A stretch of 5,865 nt of DNA from Planctomycetota bacterium (GTDB taxonomy: Bacteria > Planctomycetota > UBA8108 > UBA1146 > JAJFFE01), in the NCBI GenBank assembly GCA_020425835.1, contig JAGQRC010000265.1, positions 1 to 5,865 of the forward strand. Reading direction: 5' to 3'. Positions 1 through 5,865 of the stretch are shown one piece after another; the first letter of the stretch is position 1, and the number at the start of each line of letters is the position of its first letter. The notes below the pieces were generated by a model that was not told the origin of the DNA, did no database searches, and was given only the letters and a program-made list of their open reading frames with translations. The translations under genes were made by a program, and so were the position numbers.

Positions 1-3000
1 CTCGACTGTCTCATGGTCGACTCCCAGCCGAAGGACCTCATCGTCGACTCCGACAACGCCTGTTGCTACGTGAGCTGTGCCGGCGACGACACCGTGGTCC
101 GGGTCGACCTCTCGGGGCCGACGATGGCGATCACCCATCGTTTCCCGATCCCCGGAAAGCGCCCCACCTACCTGACGCTCGAGCGCAACAGCACCAACCC
201 GAGCCTCAATACCGTCCTGGTGTCGATGAACGTCTCCGGGAACAACACCATCGTCTCGCACTTGAAGCCCTCGGCCGCCGCCTCGGCGGAGCTCCGGATC
301 TGGGATGGCTCCGATCCGTCGTTGTTCCCCAACGGGGGTCTGCCGGACGAGGACATCTTCCGGATCGACCCGACGACGAACACGGTCCAGCCGATCGTGA
401 CCGGCGCGGGTGCGGTGAACTACGCGCTCGCGTTCAACCCGGTGACCCAGGACCTCTGGAGCGTCGGCGTCGACATGCACAACGCGAGTCCCTCGACGGA
501 GGAGGACCTCAAGGGCCAGTTCGCGACGAACATGCTGAGCATCGTCGGCGCCGCGAGCCTCCCCGGCGCGGGCGCGCCCACGGTGGCCCCGACGAATCGC
601 ATCGACATCGACGGGGCGCCCGGGAGCTACTCACAGCTCCGGAGCATTCCCAACCCGAGTTCCATCGTCTTCGACGGCGGCTCGGGGAACGGATGGATCT
701 CGGCGGCGACCGGTCCGGTCATCGCGACGTTCGACTCGGCGGGGAATCGCATCGGTCCCGGGGGAGACCTCTACCTCACCGATCTCGCGACGATCAACGG
801 AACGAACTGTCGCACGCTCGTCCGGCTCTACGGTCTGTTGCTCGCGTACTGCCAGGACTCCGGGATCATCGTCGTCTTCGATCTCGTGGTCCCATCCCAG
901 TTCCCGATCGGCCAACTGCTCCTCGGTCACGACCCGACTCCGGAACCGATCCGGCGCGGTCGAGCCCTTTGGAACGACGCGTTCTTCCACTCGGCCGACG
1001 GTCGGTTCACCTGCGGGACCTGTCACGTCGGTGGGGATGCCGACGGTCTCAGCTGGGATCTCTCCGAGAAGAACACGGATGAGAAGGGGCCGATGGTCAC
1101 GCAGACGCTCCTCGGAATCGAGGACTCCGCACCCTACCACTGGCGCGGGGAACGCACCGGCGCCGACATCCTCATGACCGGGAACCCGGTGACGATCGCC
1201 GACTTCGCCGGCGCGGTGGAGGGACTGCTCGGTTCGCCGACGCCGCTCAGTCCGACCGAGACCCTCGACCTCGTCGAGTTCATCAAGAGCCTCCGGGCAC
1301 CGGCGAACCCCGTCCAAGATCTCGATCGCGTCATCAAGGACAGCCTCGTCGCCTACGATCAGAATCCGGATCCGCTGGTCACGACGATCGGCGACCCCAC
1401 GGAGGGTGACCTCCGCTACCACGATCTGAACTCCGACCTCGAGCCCTTCTCCACGTGCACGACGTGTCACGCCGTTCCCACCGGGAGCAACGGCGACTGG
1501 TTCCCCGATCCTCTGGCGGACCAGATCGCCGTGCGGGACAACTTCGAGCCGACGCAGCTGAATCAGCTGACCCTCAAGAAGCAGCCCACCCTCGACATCG
1601 CGGTGAACTTCCAGAGCAACCCGACCGTGCGCGTTCCGCTCCTCGGGGCGGGGACACATCACAGCGGCGACATCGTCGACCTGTTCACCTTCTGTCGCGG
1701 CTTCTTCTTCAACGGCACGACCGCCGACGACGACCAGAAGGCCGCCGACATCACCGCGTTCCTCGACCTCTTCGACTCCGGCACTGCGCCGTCCGTCCAC
1801 CACGCCGTTCGGCTGCACGCCGGCAACACGAGCACCGGAACGCCGACTCCAGCGATGGACGAGGTCAAGCGACTGGTGAAGTACACGCAGCTCGGTTGGA
1901 ACGGCGTGATCTTCTTCGGCAACTCGACGATCGGCGGGGTCACCCAACACCGGAGCTGGTACTACGACACCGCCAGCTCGCAGTTCATCTCGGACGACGG
2001 TCGGACGCGGACGTTGGCGCAGGTCTACGTGGACCACGCCACGGGTCGCGCGGACAGCGTCTTCCTCGGGGTGCCGCCCGGCAACGAGTTCCGCCTCGGC
2101 GTCGATCCCGACAACGACGGTCTGACCACCGGCGCCGAGCTGGCGCTCGTCCCGCCGACCGATCCGATGAACCCGGACAGCGACGGCGACTCCTACTCCG
2201 ACGGCTACGAGATCGCCAATGGGGGCCAGCCGACCGTTTCGACGAGCCTCCCCGTCGACACCGTCGCGCCGTCGCTCGTCGGTGGCCTCCAGATCGAGTT
2301 CGTCAACGCGAGCGTCCTCAAGGTCCAGTTCGAGACGGACGAGCCGTGCACCTGGCGGTTCAACCTCTCGACCGGGAACGGCTTCGCCCCGGTCGTCGAC
2401 ACTCGGCAGACGCTGGACACACGGCACACCGCGGTGGTCCACCGCTTGGCGCCATCCGTGGGCACGACTCGGATCCAGAACTACACGGGAACGCTGACGA
2501 TCACCGACCAGGCCGGGCTCGCGACCACGATCAACCTGCCACCCAACTGGTTCACGACCGCGCCAGCGACCTCCGGTAGCTTGGTCATCACCGGTCTCGG
2601 CATCTCCAACGAGTCGCGACCGACGACGACGTCCTGGGCTGGCGATGTGACGGTGACGCTGGGTGATCGTCTGCAGAGCTTCCCGTTCCCCGCCCCGTAC
2701 GCTCCGGTGCAGTCCTATCCCGACACCTCGACCACACCCCCGATTCCCGCGGTCACCCACCCCGGCTATCTCGTCGTCGGTCAGCTCCAGAAGTTCGTGA
2801 ACGACGAGTGGGTCCCGATCCCGATCGGCGACATCGCCATCACCAGCTCGACCGCGCTCCTCGTGAGCACGTTCAAGACGCTGGTCCCGGGTCAGACGCA
2901 GATGTTCGCGCCGTACACGCAGATCCCCGGCCCGTGGATCATCTCCGAGCTCACGAACGCGTCGGGGGCGACGACCGTCGGTCTCCAAGCGAGCAACGTC

Positions 3001-3237
3001 CCCGCCGCGGTGGAGACCGTTCGCTACGTACCGAAGATCATCTGCGAGCAGCCGCTGGACTCGCCGGGCGTGTACACCTTCGTCAGCGATCCGATCCTGA
3101 TCGGCGCGCTGTCGAGGACCACCGATCCTGCTGCCCCGGCGAACGGGATCTTCTTCGGCGGGGGAACTCACCAGCTCCTCCACTACGGATTCCCGATGAC
3201 CGACCCGGTGAACCGCAAGGTGAAGAGCTCGATGTAG
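1..3237 (+). CDS. Beta-propeller / di-heme cytochrome c protein with TSP3-like and FN3-like modules (5' partial)
   Basis: Probable exported redox protein; substrate unknown. Residues are counted from the first in-window ATG at 13, but the frame is open to the left edge and no signal peptide follows that ATG, so the real start is upstream. Residues about 10-290 look like YVTN-type beta-propeller blades (YVSCAGDDTVVRVDL; DIFRIDPTTNTV). Heme motif CGTCH lies at 334-338, followed by GPMVTQTLLGIE and PYHWRGE (375-380), the order seen in cytochromes of the di-heme peroxidase/MauG type fused to propellers. The second heme motif CTTCH lies at 482-486, about 148 residues later. VPPGNEFRLGVDPDNDG (687-703) and PDSDGDSYSDGYE (721-733) resemble thrombospondin type-3 calcium-binding loops. 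Residues about 748-842 look FN3-like and 850-1074 are beta-rich and unrecognised. There is no C-terminal anchor or sorting signal. Family is fairly sure; peroxidase activity is not, because the second heme domain lacks the usual PY-H-DG segment. Confidence 0.88.
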   Translation, partial: LDCLMVDSQPKDLIVDSDNACCYVSCAGDDTVVRVDLSGPTMAITHRFPIPGKRPTYLTLERNSTNPSLNTVLVSMNVSGNNTIVSHLKPSAAASAELRIWDGSDPSLFPNGGLPDEDIFRIDPTTNTVQPIVTGAGAVNYALAFNPVTQDLWSVGVDMHNASPSTEEDLKGQFATNMLSIVGAASLPGAGAPTVAPTNRIDIDGAPGSYSQLRSIPNPSSIVFDGGSGNGWISAATGPVIATFDSAGNRIGPGGDLYLTDLATINGTNCRTLVRLYGLLLAYCQDSGIIVVFDLVVPSQFPIGQLLLGHDPTPEPIRRGRALWNDAFFHSADGRFTCGTCHVGGDADGLSWDLSEKNTDEKGPMVTQTLLGIEDSAPYHWRGERTGADILMTGNPVTIADFAGAVEGLLGSPTPLSPTETLDLVEFIKSLRAPANPVQDLDRVIKDSLVAYDQNPDPLVTTIGDPTEGDLRYHDLNSDLEPFSTCTTCHAVPTGSNGDWFPDPLADQIAVRDNFEPTQLNQLTLKKQPTLDIAVNFQSNPTVRVPLLGAGTHHSGDIVDLFTFCRGFFFNGTTADDDQKAADITAFLDLFDSGTAPSVHHAVRLHAGNTSTGTPTPAMDEVKRLVKYTQLGWNGVIFFGNSTIGGVTQHRSWYYDTASSQFISDDGRTRTLAQVYVDHATGRADSVFLGVPPGNEFRLGVDPDNDGLTTGAELALVPPTDPMNPDSDGDSYSDGYEIANGGQPTVSTSLPVDTVAPSLVGGLQIEFVNASVLKVQFETDEPCTWRFNLSTGNGFAPVVDTRQTLDTRHTAVVHRLAPSVGTTRIQNYTGTLTITDQAGLATTINLPPNWFTTAPATSGSLVITGLGISNESRPTTTSWAGDVTVTLGDRLQSFPFPAPYAPVQSYPDTSTTPPIPAVTHPGYLVVGQLQKFVNDEWVPIPIGDIAITSSTALLVSTFKTLVPGQTQMFAPYTQIPGPWIISELTNASGATTVGLQASNVPAAVETVRYVPKIICEQPLDSPGVYTFVSDPILIGALSRTTDPAAPANGIFFGGGTHQLLHYGFPMTDPVNRKVKSSM

Positions 3238-3283
3238 CGACCACGGCTCGGCTCTCCTCCGAGACCGATCGACGCCAGGATGC

Positions 3284-3312
3284 GGGCCGAGCGAACCGGT
3301 TTCGCTCGGCCC
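3284..3312 (+). terminator. Strong hairpin, probable transcription terminator of the cytochrome gene
   Basis: A perfect 12-bp inverted repeat (GGGCCGAGCGAA at 3284-3295 and TTCGCTCGGCCC at 3301-3312) encloses a 5-base loop, 46 bases after the stop codon at 3237. The following bases (TCGTTCGTCG) are only mildly T-rich, so this is not a textbook intrinsic terminator, but such hairpins commonly end genes in GC-rich bacteria. A weaker 5-bp stem (CTCGG 3247-3251 with CCGAG 3259-3263) precedes it. The rest of 3313-3440 shows no promoter I can defend, although the sigma factor promoter should lie there if the hairpin terminates. Confidence 0.65.
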
Positions 3313-3440
3313 TCGTTCGTCGTGCACGCCTCGGGGGCCGGAGTCGCCCGAACCGAAGTCTCGCCCCGAAGGACTCTTGTCGGCATTCTCGGGGCTCCCG
3401 TGCAAAACGGTTCCCCCGCGGCGCTGTGGGGTCGAAAGGC

Positions 3441-3444
3441 GAGG
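3441..3444 (+). promoter_or_regulatory. Ribosome binding site deciding the sigma factor start
   Basis: GAGG lies 8 bases before the ATG at 3453, within a purine-rich run (GAAAGGCGAGGCGAGAAAC). The reading frame stays open far upstream, through the end of the cytochrome gene, so frame alone does not fix the start. This site, together with the sigma region 2 homology beginning soon after, favours ATG 3453 over the in-frame GTG at 3426. Confidence 0.6.
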
Positions 3445-3452
3445 CGAGAAAC

Positions 3453-5432
3453 ATGACTGGACCCAACGTCCTCGAGGACTTCCGCCGGCGTCCGAACGAC
3501 GCCCGTCGCCGCGCGCTCCTCGAAGCTGCTCAGGAATGGGCGTTTCGCGTCGCGCACGGCGTGCTGAAGCACGAGCAGGACGCGGAGGACGTCGCGCAGG
3601 AGGTGTTGCTCGAGCTGCTCGACGCCCTGGAGGACCTTCGGGACACCGAGCATCTCCGACGGTGGGTCTACCGCGTTTCGGTCCACGAGGCGATCGATCA
3701 CCGTCGACGGAAGCAGCGACGAATGCGACGCGAACAACACCGAGCTCGGGAGCGGCGCGTGACCTCGTCGACCTTCGACGAACTCGACATCGAAGCCCTC
3801 CACATCGGGTTGGGACAGCTCGACGACGGCGCTCGGGAACTCATCGTCGGACACTACTTCGAGGGTCTGACCCTCGCCTCCCTGGCGCGTCGTCGGAACT
3901 GTTCGACGTCGCACATCGCCAATCAACTCCAACGCAGTCGCGCGGAGCTCGCGCGTCGTCTCGAGCGTGCGGGGATGGCGGGAGTGGTTCCGCTCACGGA
4001 GCCGTGGCTCGAGTCGATTCCGACGCCACCGATCACCCCCGCTGTCTCTCCGGTCGTCTGGGCGAAAGCTCGAGCCTCGACCGTTGCGACCGGGGGCGGC
4101 GCCGTGGGAATCGGAGGGTGGATCGTGGTCATGCAGTCGAAGAGTGGTGCGCTGGCCGTCGTGGGTTTGCTCAGCTTCGGGTTGGGTCTGGGAACGTTCG
4201 GCATGCTCCGCGGTCTCGTCGGCGATGGGAGGGGCGATCCGATCGCGATCGGGGCCGAGGGCCGCGAGCCCATCGGAACGTCAGCGAGCCCTGCTCTCAT
4301 CGCCCCGGCTCCGACGTCGAGCGCCGAAACGAGGGCGACCCTTGTCGAGTTGGAGAAGCTGCGCGCCGAGAACCAGGAACTCGAGCAGCGACTGGCCGAG
4401 TTCGTGGCCCGCTCGACGTCGACCCCCGACGCGTCCGTCCCCCGGACGACGGAATCACTGATCGACCGCCTGAACCAGCTGTCCGCATGGATCGAAACGG
4501 TGCGGGCTCGCTTCGAGGAGTCCGAGCCGAAGGACGCCGAAGAGGCAGCCGCGCTCCAAGAGGAAATCCAAGCAGAGCTCCAACGGCTGACGAAGGGCAT
4601 CGAGGAGCTCGCGCTCGCGGACCCGACGACGTTCTTCGAGTACCTCCACGGCGACGCCGCGAGTCCGGAGCTCGTCAACCTCGTGCTGGACGCCGTGCTG
4701 GGGGGGCTCGGAGTGATGGGGATGCACGGTGTGAGGCCGGCTCGCGACGCGCGGGAACACGCGGCGCTCGCAGAAGGACTGCTGGAGCTGACGGCACGGC
4801 GAGATGTCGCGTCCACTGCTCTGCGCGTCCTGAGCACCTTCCGACATCTCACCACCGAGCAGCTCGCGATCGTTCGCGATCGTATCGACGACGCGGATCC
4901 CGACATCGCAGGAACGGCACTCGGCGTCCTCGCCGAGAATCTCGATGGTCGCCGGGAGTTGGTCGATGACGCGCTGTGGAGGCGCCTGGAGGGGCTGCGC
5001 TCGGGAGCCGTGGACACCGGCGACGACGTCTGGGTCTCCAACGCGATCGGAACGCTCTCGTCTCTGAAGACCGAGCGCGCAGAGCGCCTCATCCTGGAGC
5101 TCTTGTCGACGGGCCACACCTCTCGCCACGACCTGGCTCTCCTCGCCGTCGCCGAGGAGCGATTCCCGTCGAGCGACCATCGCGACGACTACCCCGCTGC
5201 GCTCGAAGCGCTCGCCCGACGCGCCGACTCGGCGGCCGTGATCGACCAGGTCGTCGACTTCGCCCTCGAACTCCCGCTCGTTCAGGGTCGACGAGTTCTC
5301 GAGGTGTTGAGTCGGAACTCGACCGACACGACGAGAGCCCGCGCCATCGAGACGGTCGTGCGCCTGCTCGGGGACTCGGGCCAGTCACCCGCAGGGCTCC
5401 GCGGACGATATCGCGAGATCATCGGGAGGTGA
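3453..5432 (+). CDS. ECF-type sigma-70 factor fused to a transmembrane helix, coiled coil and alpha-solenoid-like domain
   Basis: 659 residues, against roughly 170-200 for an ordinary ECF sigma factor. Region 2 spans about 25-90: DAEDVAQEVLLEL (43-55) matches the core-polymerase-binding helix and WVYRVSVHEAIDHRRR (71-86) the -10 recognition helix. Region 4 spans about 117-172: LGQLDDGARELIVGHYFEGL, then a helix-turn-helix (LASLARRRNCSTSHIANQLQ) for -35 recognition. A Pro-rich linker (180-200) leads to a glycine-rich hydrophobic stretch whose best membrane helix is about 231-252 (starting GALAVVGLL), with K206, R208 and K230 before it, so the sigma part should be cytoplasmic. Beyond it come a low-complexity linker, a heptad-like coiled coil (about 293-320), a charged helical stretch (about 333-388) and helical pairs resembling HEAT repeats (about 401-655). 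Fused ECF factors with long C-terminal extensions are known in Planctomycetota. Self-control by the extension is inference. No anti-sigma gene follows. Sigma identity is firm; solenoid fold is moderate. Confidence 0.9.
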   Translation: MTGPNVLEDFRRRPNDARRRALLEAAQEWAFRVAHGVLKHEQDAEDVAQEVLLELLDALEDLRDTEHLRRWVYRVSVHEAIDHRRRKQRRMRREQHRARERRVTSSTFDELDIEALHIGLGQLDDGARELIVGHYFEGLTLASLARRRNCSTSHIANQLQRSRAELARRLERAGMAGVVPLTEPWLESIPTPPITPAVSPVVWAKARASTVATGGGAVGIGGWIVVMQSKSGALAVVGLLSFGLGLGTFGMLRGLVGDGRGDPIAIGAEGREPIGTSASPALIAPAPTSSAETRATLVELEKLRAENQELEQRLAEFVARSTSTPDASVPRTTESLIDRLNQLSAWIETVRARFEESEPKDAEEAAALQEEIQAELQRLTKGIEELALADPTTFFEYLHGDAASPELVNLVLDAVLGGLGVMGMHGVRPARDAREHAALAEGLLELTARRDVASTALRVLSTFRHLTTEQLAIVRDRIDDADPDIAGTALGVLAENLDGRRELVDDALWRRLEGLRSGAVDTGDDVWVSNAIGTLSSLKTERAERLILELLSTGHTSRHDLALLAVAEERFPSSDHRDDYPAALEALARRADSAAVIDQVVDFALELPLVQGRRVLEVLSRNSTDTTRARAIETVVRLLGDSGQSPAGLRGRYREIIGR

Positions 5433-5452
5433 CTCCGCGTCGATGCGTTACA

Positions 5453-5465
5453 GTGGGGCCCCCAC
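5453..5465 (+). terminator. Short GC-rich hairpin after the sigma factor gene (weak terminator candidate)
   Basis: GTGGG and CCCAC form a 5-bp stem around a 3-base loop, 20 bases after the stop codon at 5432. It is the only stem-loop immediately downstream of the sigma gene. The stem is short and no T tract follows, so the assignment is weak. Confidence 0.25.
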
Positions 5466-5625
5466 CCGCTCTAGTGTGCTGACACAGAAGTTCGTGGGCG
5501 AAACGCCGGGCCTCGACGACTCTGGCTTTTGTCGCAGCTCCTCGAAGGAGTTCTAGCAGTCCGTTGAGAAGCTGCTTCCGTGCAGAGAGTTCGAGATTCC
5601 GAGGCCAGAGCTTCCGACGAAGCGC

Positions 5626-5647
5626 CGGCGTATTGGTGGATACGTCG
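5626..5647. repeat. Inverted repeat upstream of the HTH gene, possible operator
   Basis: CGGCGTAT (5626-5633) and ATACGTCG (5640-5647) form an 8-bp inverted repeat with a single G-T mismatch around a 6-base spacer, TGGTGG. It sits about 90 bases before the GTG start of a helix-turn-helix gene. Such regulators often bind palindromes in their own upstream region, so an operator role is possible. An inverted repeat of this size also occurs by chance fairly often. Confidence 0.25.
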
Positions 5648-5717
5648 AGTCTCTGCGGGTGTGCTGGGAGGCGGAAGCTCGGGCCCTCGGCCGGAATGAG
5701 CTCTTCGACGGGCTGAG

Positions 5718-5723
5718 AAGGAG
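5718..5723 (+). promoter_or_regulatory. Ribosome binding site for the HTH gene
   Basis: AAGGAG lies 12 bases before GTG 5736, a slightly long spacing. The frame is closed upstream by TGA at 5697-5699 and has no other ATG, GTG or TTG between that stop and 5736, so this site supports a GTG start. Confidence 0.5.
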
Positions 5724-5735
5724 ATCGGTCGCGTC

Positions 5736-5865
5736 GTGCTCGATCAAAGTTCAACCCCGGAGGATTCCGCTGACGAGGCGGCCCTCCGCGAACGGCTCCG
5801 CCGTCTCGCCTCCCAGTTCTCGCAGGCGCAGATCGCGAAGGCCACCGGAACGCCGCAAGCGAGCG
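5736..5865 (+). CDS. Helix-turn-helix DNA-binding protein, N-terminus only (3' partial)
   Basis: Forty-three complete codons are visible before the window ends. After a short acidic leader (about residues 1-15), AALRERLRRLASQFSQAQIA (15-34) followed by KATGTPQAS has the pattern of a Cro/C1- or XRE-like helix-turn-helix: an amphipathic first helix, then Q30-A-Q-I-A-K-A-T-G as helix 2 and turn, with the recognition helix beginning at T39-P-Q-A-S. Proteins of this class bind operator DNA as repressors or activators, often with a C-terminal dimerisation or sensing domain that is not visible here. It starts with GTG preceded by AAGGAG. Codon use again favours G or C in third position, as in the two large genes and unlike the stretch just upstream. 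The next residues would settle the subfamily; a transposase or phage repressor N-terminus is a less likely alternative. Confidence 0.7.
   Translation, partial: MLDQSSTPEDSADEAALRERLRRLASQFSQAQIAKATGTPQAS

Larger units (their letters stand above)
5433..5735 (+). other. Intergenic stretch without a convincing gene
   Basis: About 300 bases with GC near 62% across 5461-5700, a little lower than the genes on either side. Open frames exist on both strands (a minus-strand frame covering 5419-5754 from a TTG, and a plus-strand frame downstream of 5556), but both use many A/T-ending codons unlike the neighbouring genes and neither resembles a family I know. A 37-codon plus-strand frame runs from ATG 5443 to TAG 5556. 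Small stem-loops lie at 5453-5465, 5538-5550 (CTCCT-CGA-AGGAG) and 5626-5647. The region should contain the promoter of the downstream regulator, but no clear -35/-10 pair is visible; TTGTCG at 5529 with TCTAGC 17 bases on is too weak to call. Confidence 0.55.

Noticed and set aside
1455..2579. A 374-codon + strand frame inside the cytochrome gene.
   Set aside because: The product is dominated by Arg, Pro and Ser with no motif, as expected for the shifted frame of GC-rich coding sequence.
3376..3404. Possible sigma-70 promoter beginning at TTGTCG before the sigma gene.
   Set aside because: The matching -10 position has no TATAAT-like sequence, and no GGAAC-type ECF -35 element is present either.
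631..3405. A 924-codon open frame on the minus strand opposite the cytochrome gene.
   Set aside because: Its translation is low-complexity and rich in Arg, Asp, Glu, Gly and Val, with no recognisable domain. It is the usual antisense shadow of a high-GC gene, while the + strand frame carries clear heme and calcium motifs.
3391..3416. Imperfect hairpin GGGG...CCGT/ACGG...CCCC upstream of the sigma gene.
   Set aside because: The two short stems are separated by an asymmetric internal loop; no riboswitch or operator pattern is recognisable.
2808..3452. Upstream extension of the sigma factor frame into the cytochrome gene.
   Set aside because: The frame is open only because stops are rare at this GC content. 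The extension is Arg/Pro-rich without domains, and ATG 3453 has its own ribosome binding site just before the sigma homology.
3377..4969. A 530-codon + strand frame overlapping the sigma gene.
   Set aside because: Shifted-frame shadow with an extreme Arg content; the overlapping frame shows clear sigma regions 2 and 4.
3923..5119. A 398-codon minus-strand frame opposite the sigma gene.
   Set aside because: Very Ser-rich and Arg-rich translation without a motif, typical antisense shadow.
5419..5754. A 111-codon minus-strand frame in the gap after the sigma gene.
   Set aside because: It needs a TTG start, uses many A/T-ending codons unlike the real genes, runs into the sigma coding end and resembles no family I know. 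A remnant gene cannot be excluded.

Overview
The window is GC-rich (about 65% by eye, with coding third positions mostly G or C) and carries three genes, all on the + strand. Three things point to Planctomycetota, though this is inference from architecture and not a database match: a large exported cytochrome built of adhesin-like modules, an ECF-type sigma factor fused to a membrane anchor and a long C-terminal extension, and the start of a small helix-turn-helix regulator. Myxococcota is the main alternative.

Layout: (1) positions 1-3237 hold the 3' part of a very large protein. Its order is beta-propeller, two c-type heme domains (CGTCH and CTTCH), a calcium-binding thrombospondin type-3-like segment, a fibronectin-III-like domain and a beta-rich tail. 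The true start lies left of the window. (2) Positions 3238-3452 are intergenic and hold a perfect 12-bp-stem hairpin that probably ends transcription of the first gene. (3) Positions 3453-5432 encode a 659-residue sigma factor fused in one chain to a predicted transmembrane helix, a coiled coil and an alpha-solenoid-like domain. (4) Positions 5433-5735 are about 300 bases with no convincing gene, lower GC and some small inverted repeats. (5) From 5736 to the right edge is the N-terminus of a DNA-binding helix-turn-helix protein, cut by the window.

The first gene would act outside the cytoplasmic membrane as a redox or electron-transfer protein. The second looks like a one-protein signalling device in which the sigma factor is tied to the membrane and carries its own extracytoplasmic domain; no separate anti-sigma gene lies next to it in this window. 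Nothing shows that it controls the cytochrome gene; the two are separated by a probable terminator. The most interesting item is the sigma-membrane-solenoid fusion. I found no CRISPR array, tRNA, rRNA, transposase or long repeat.
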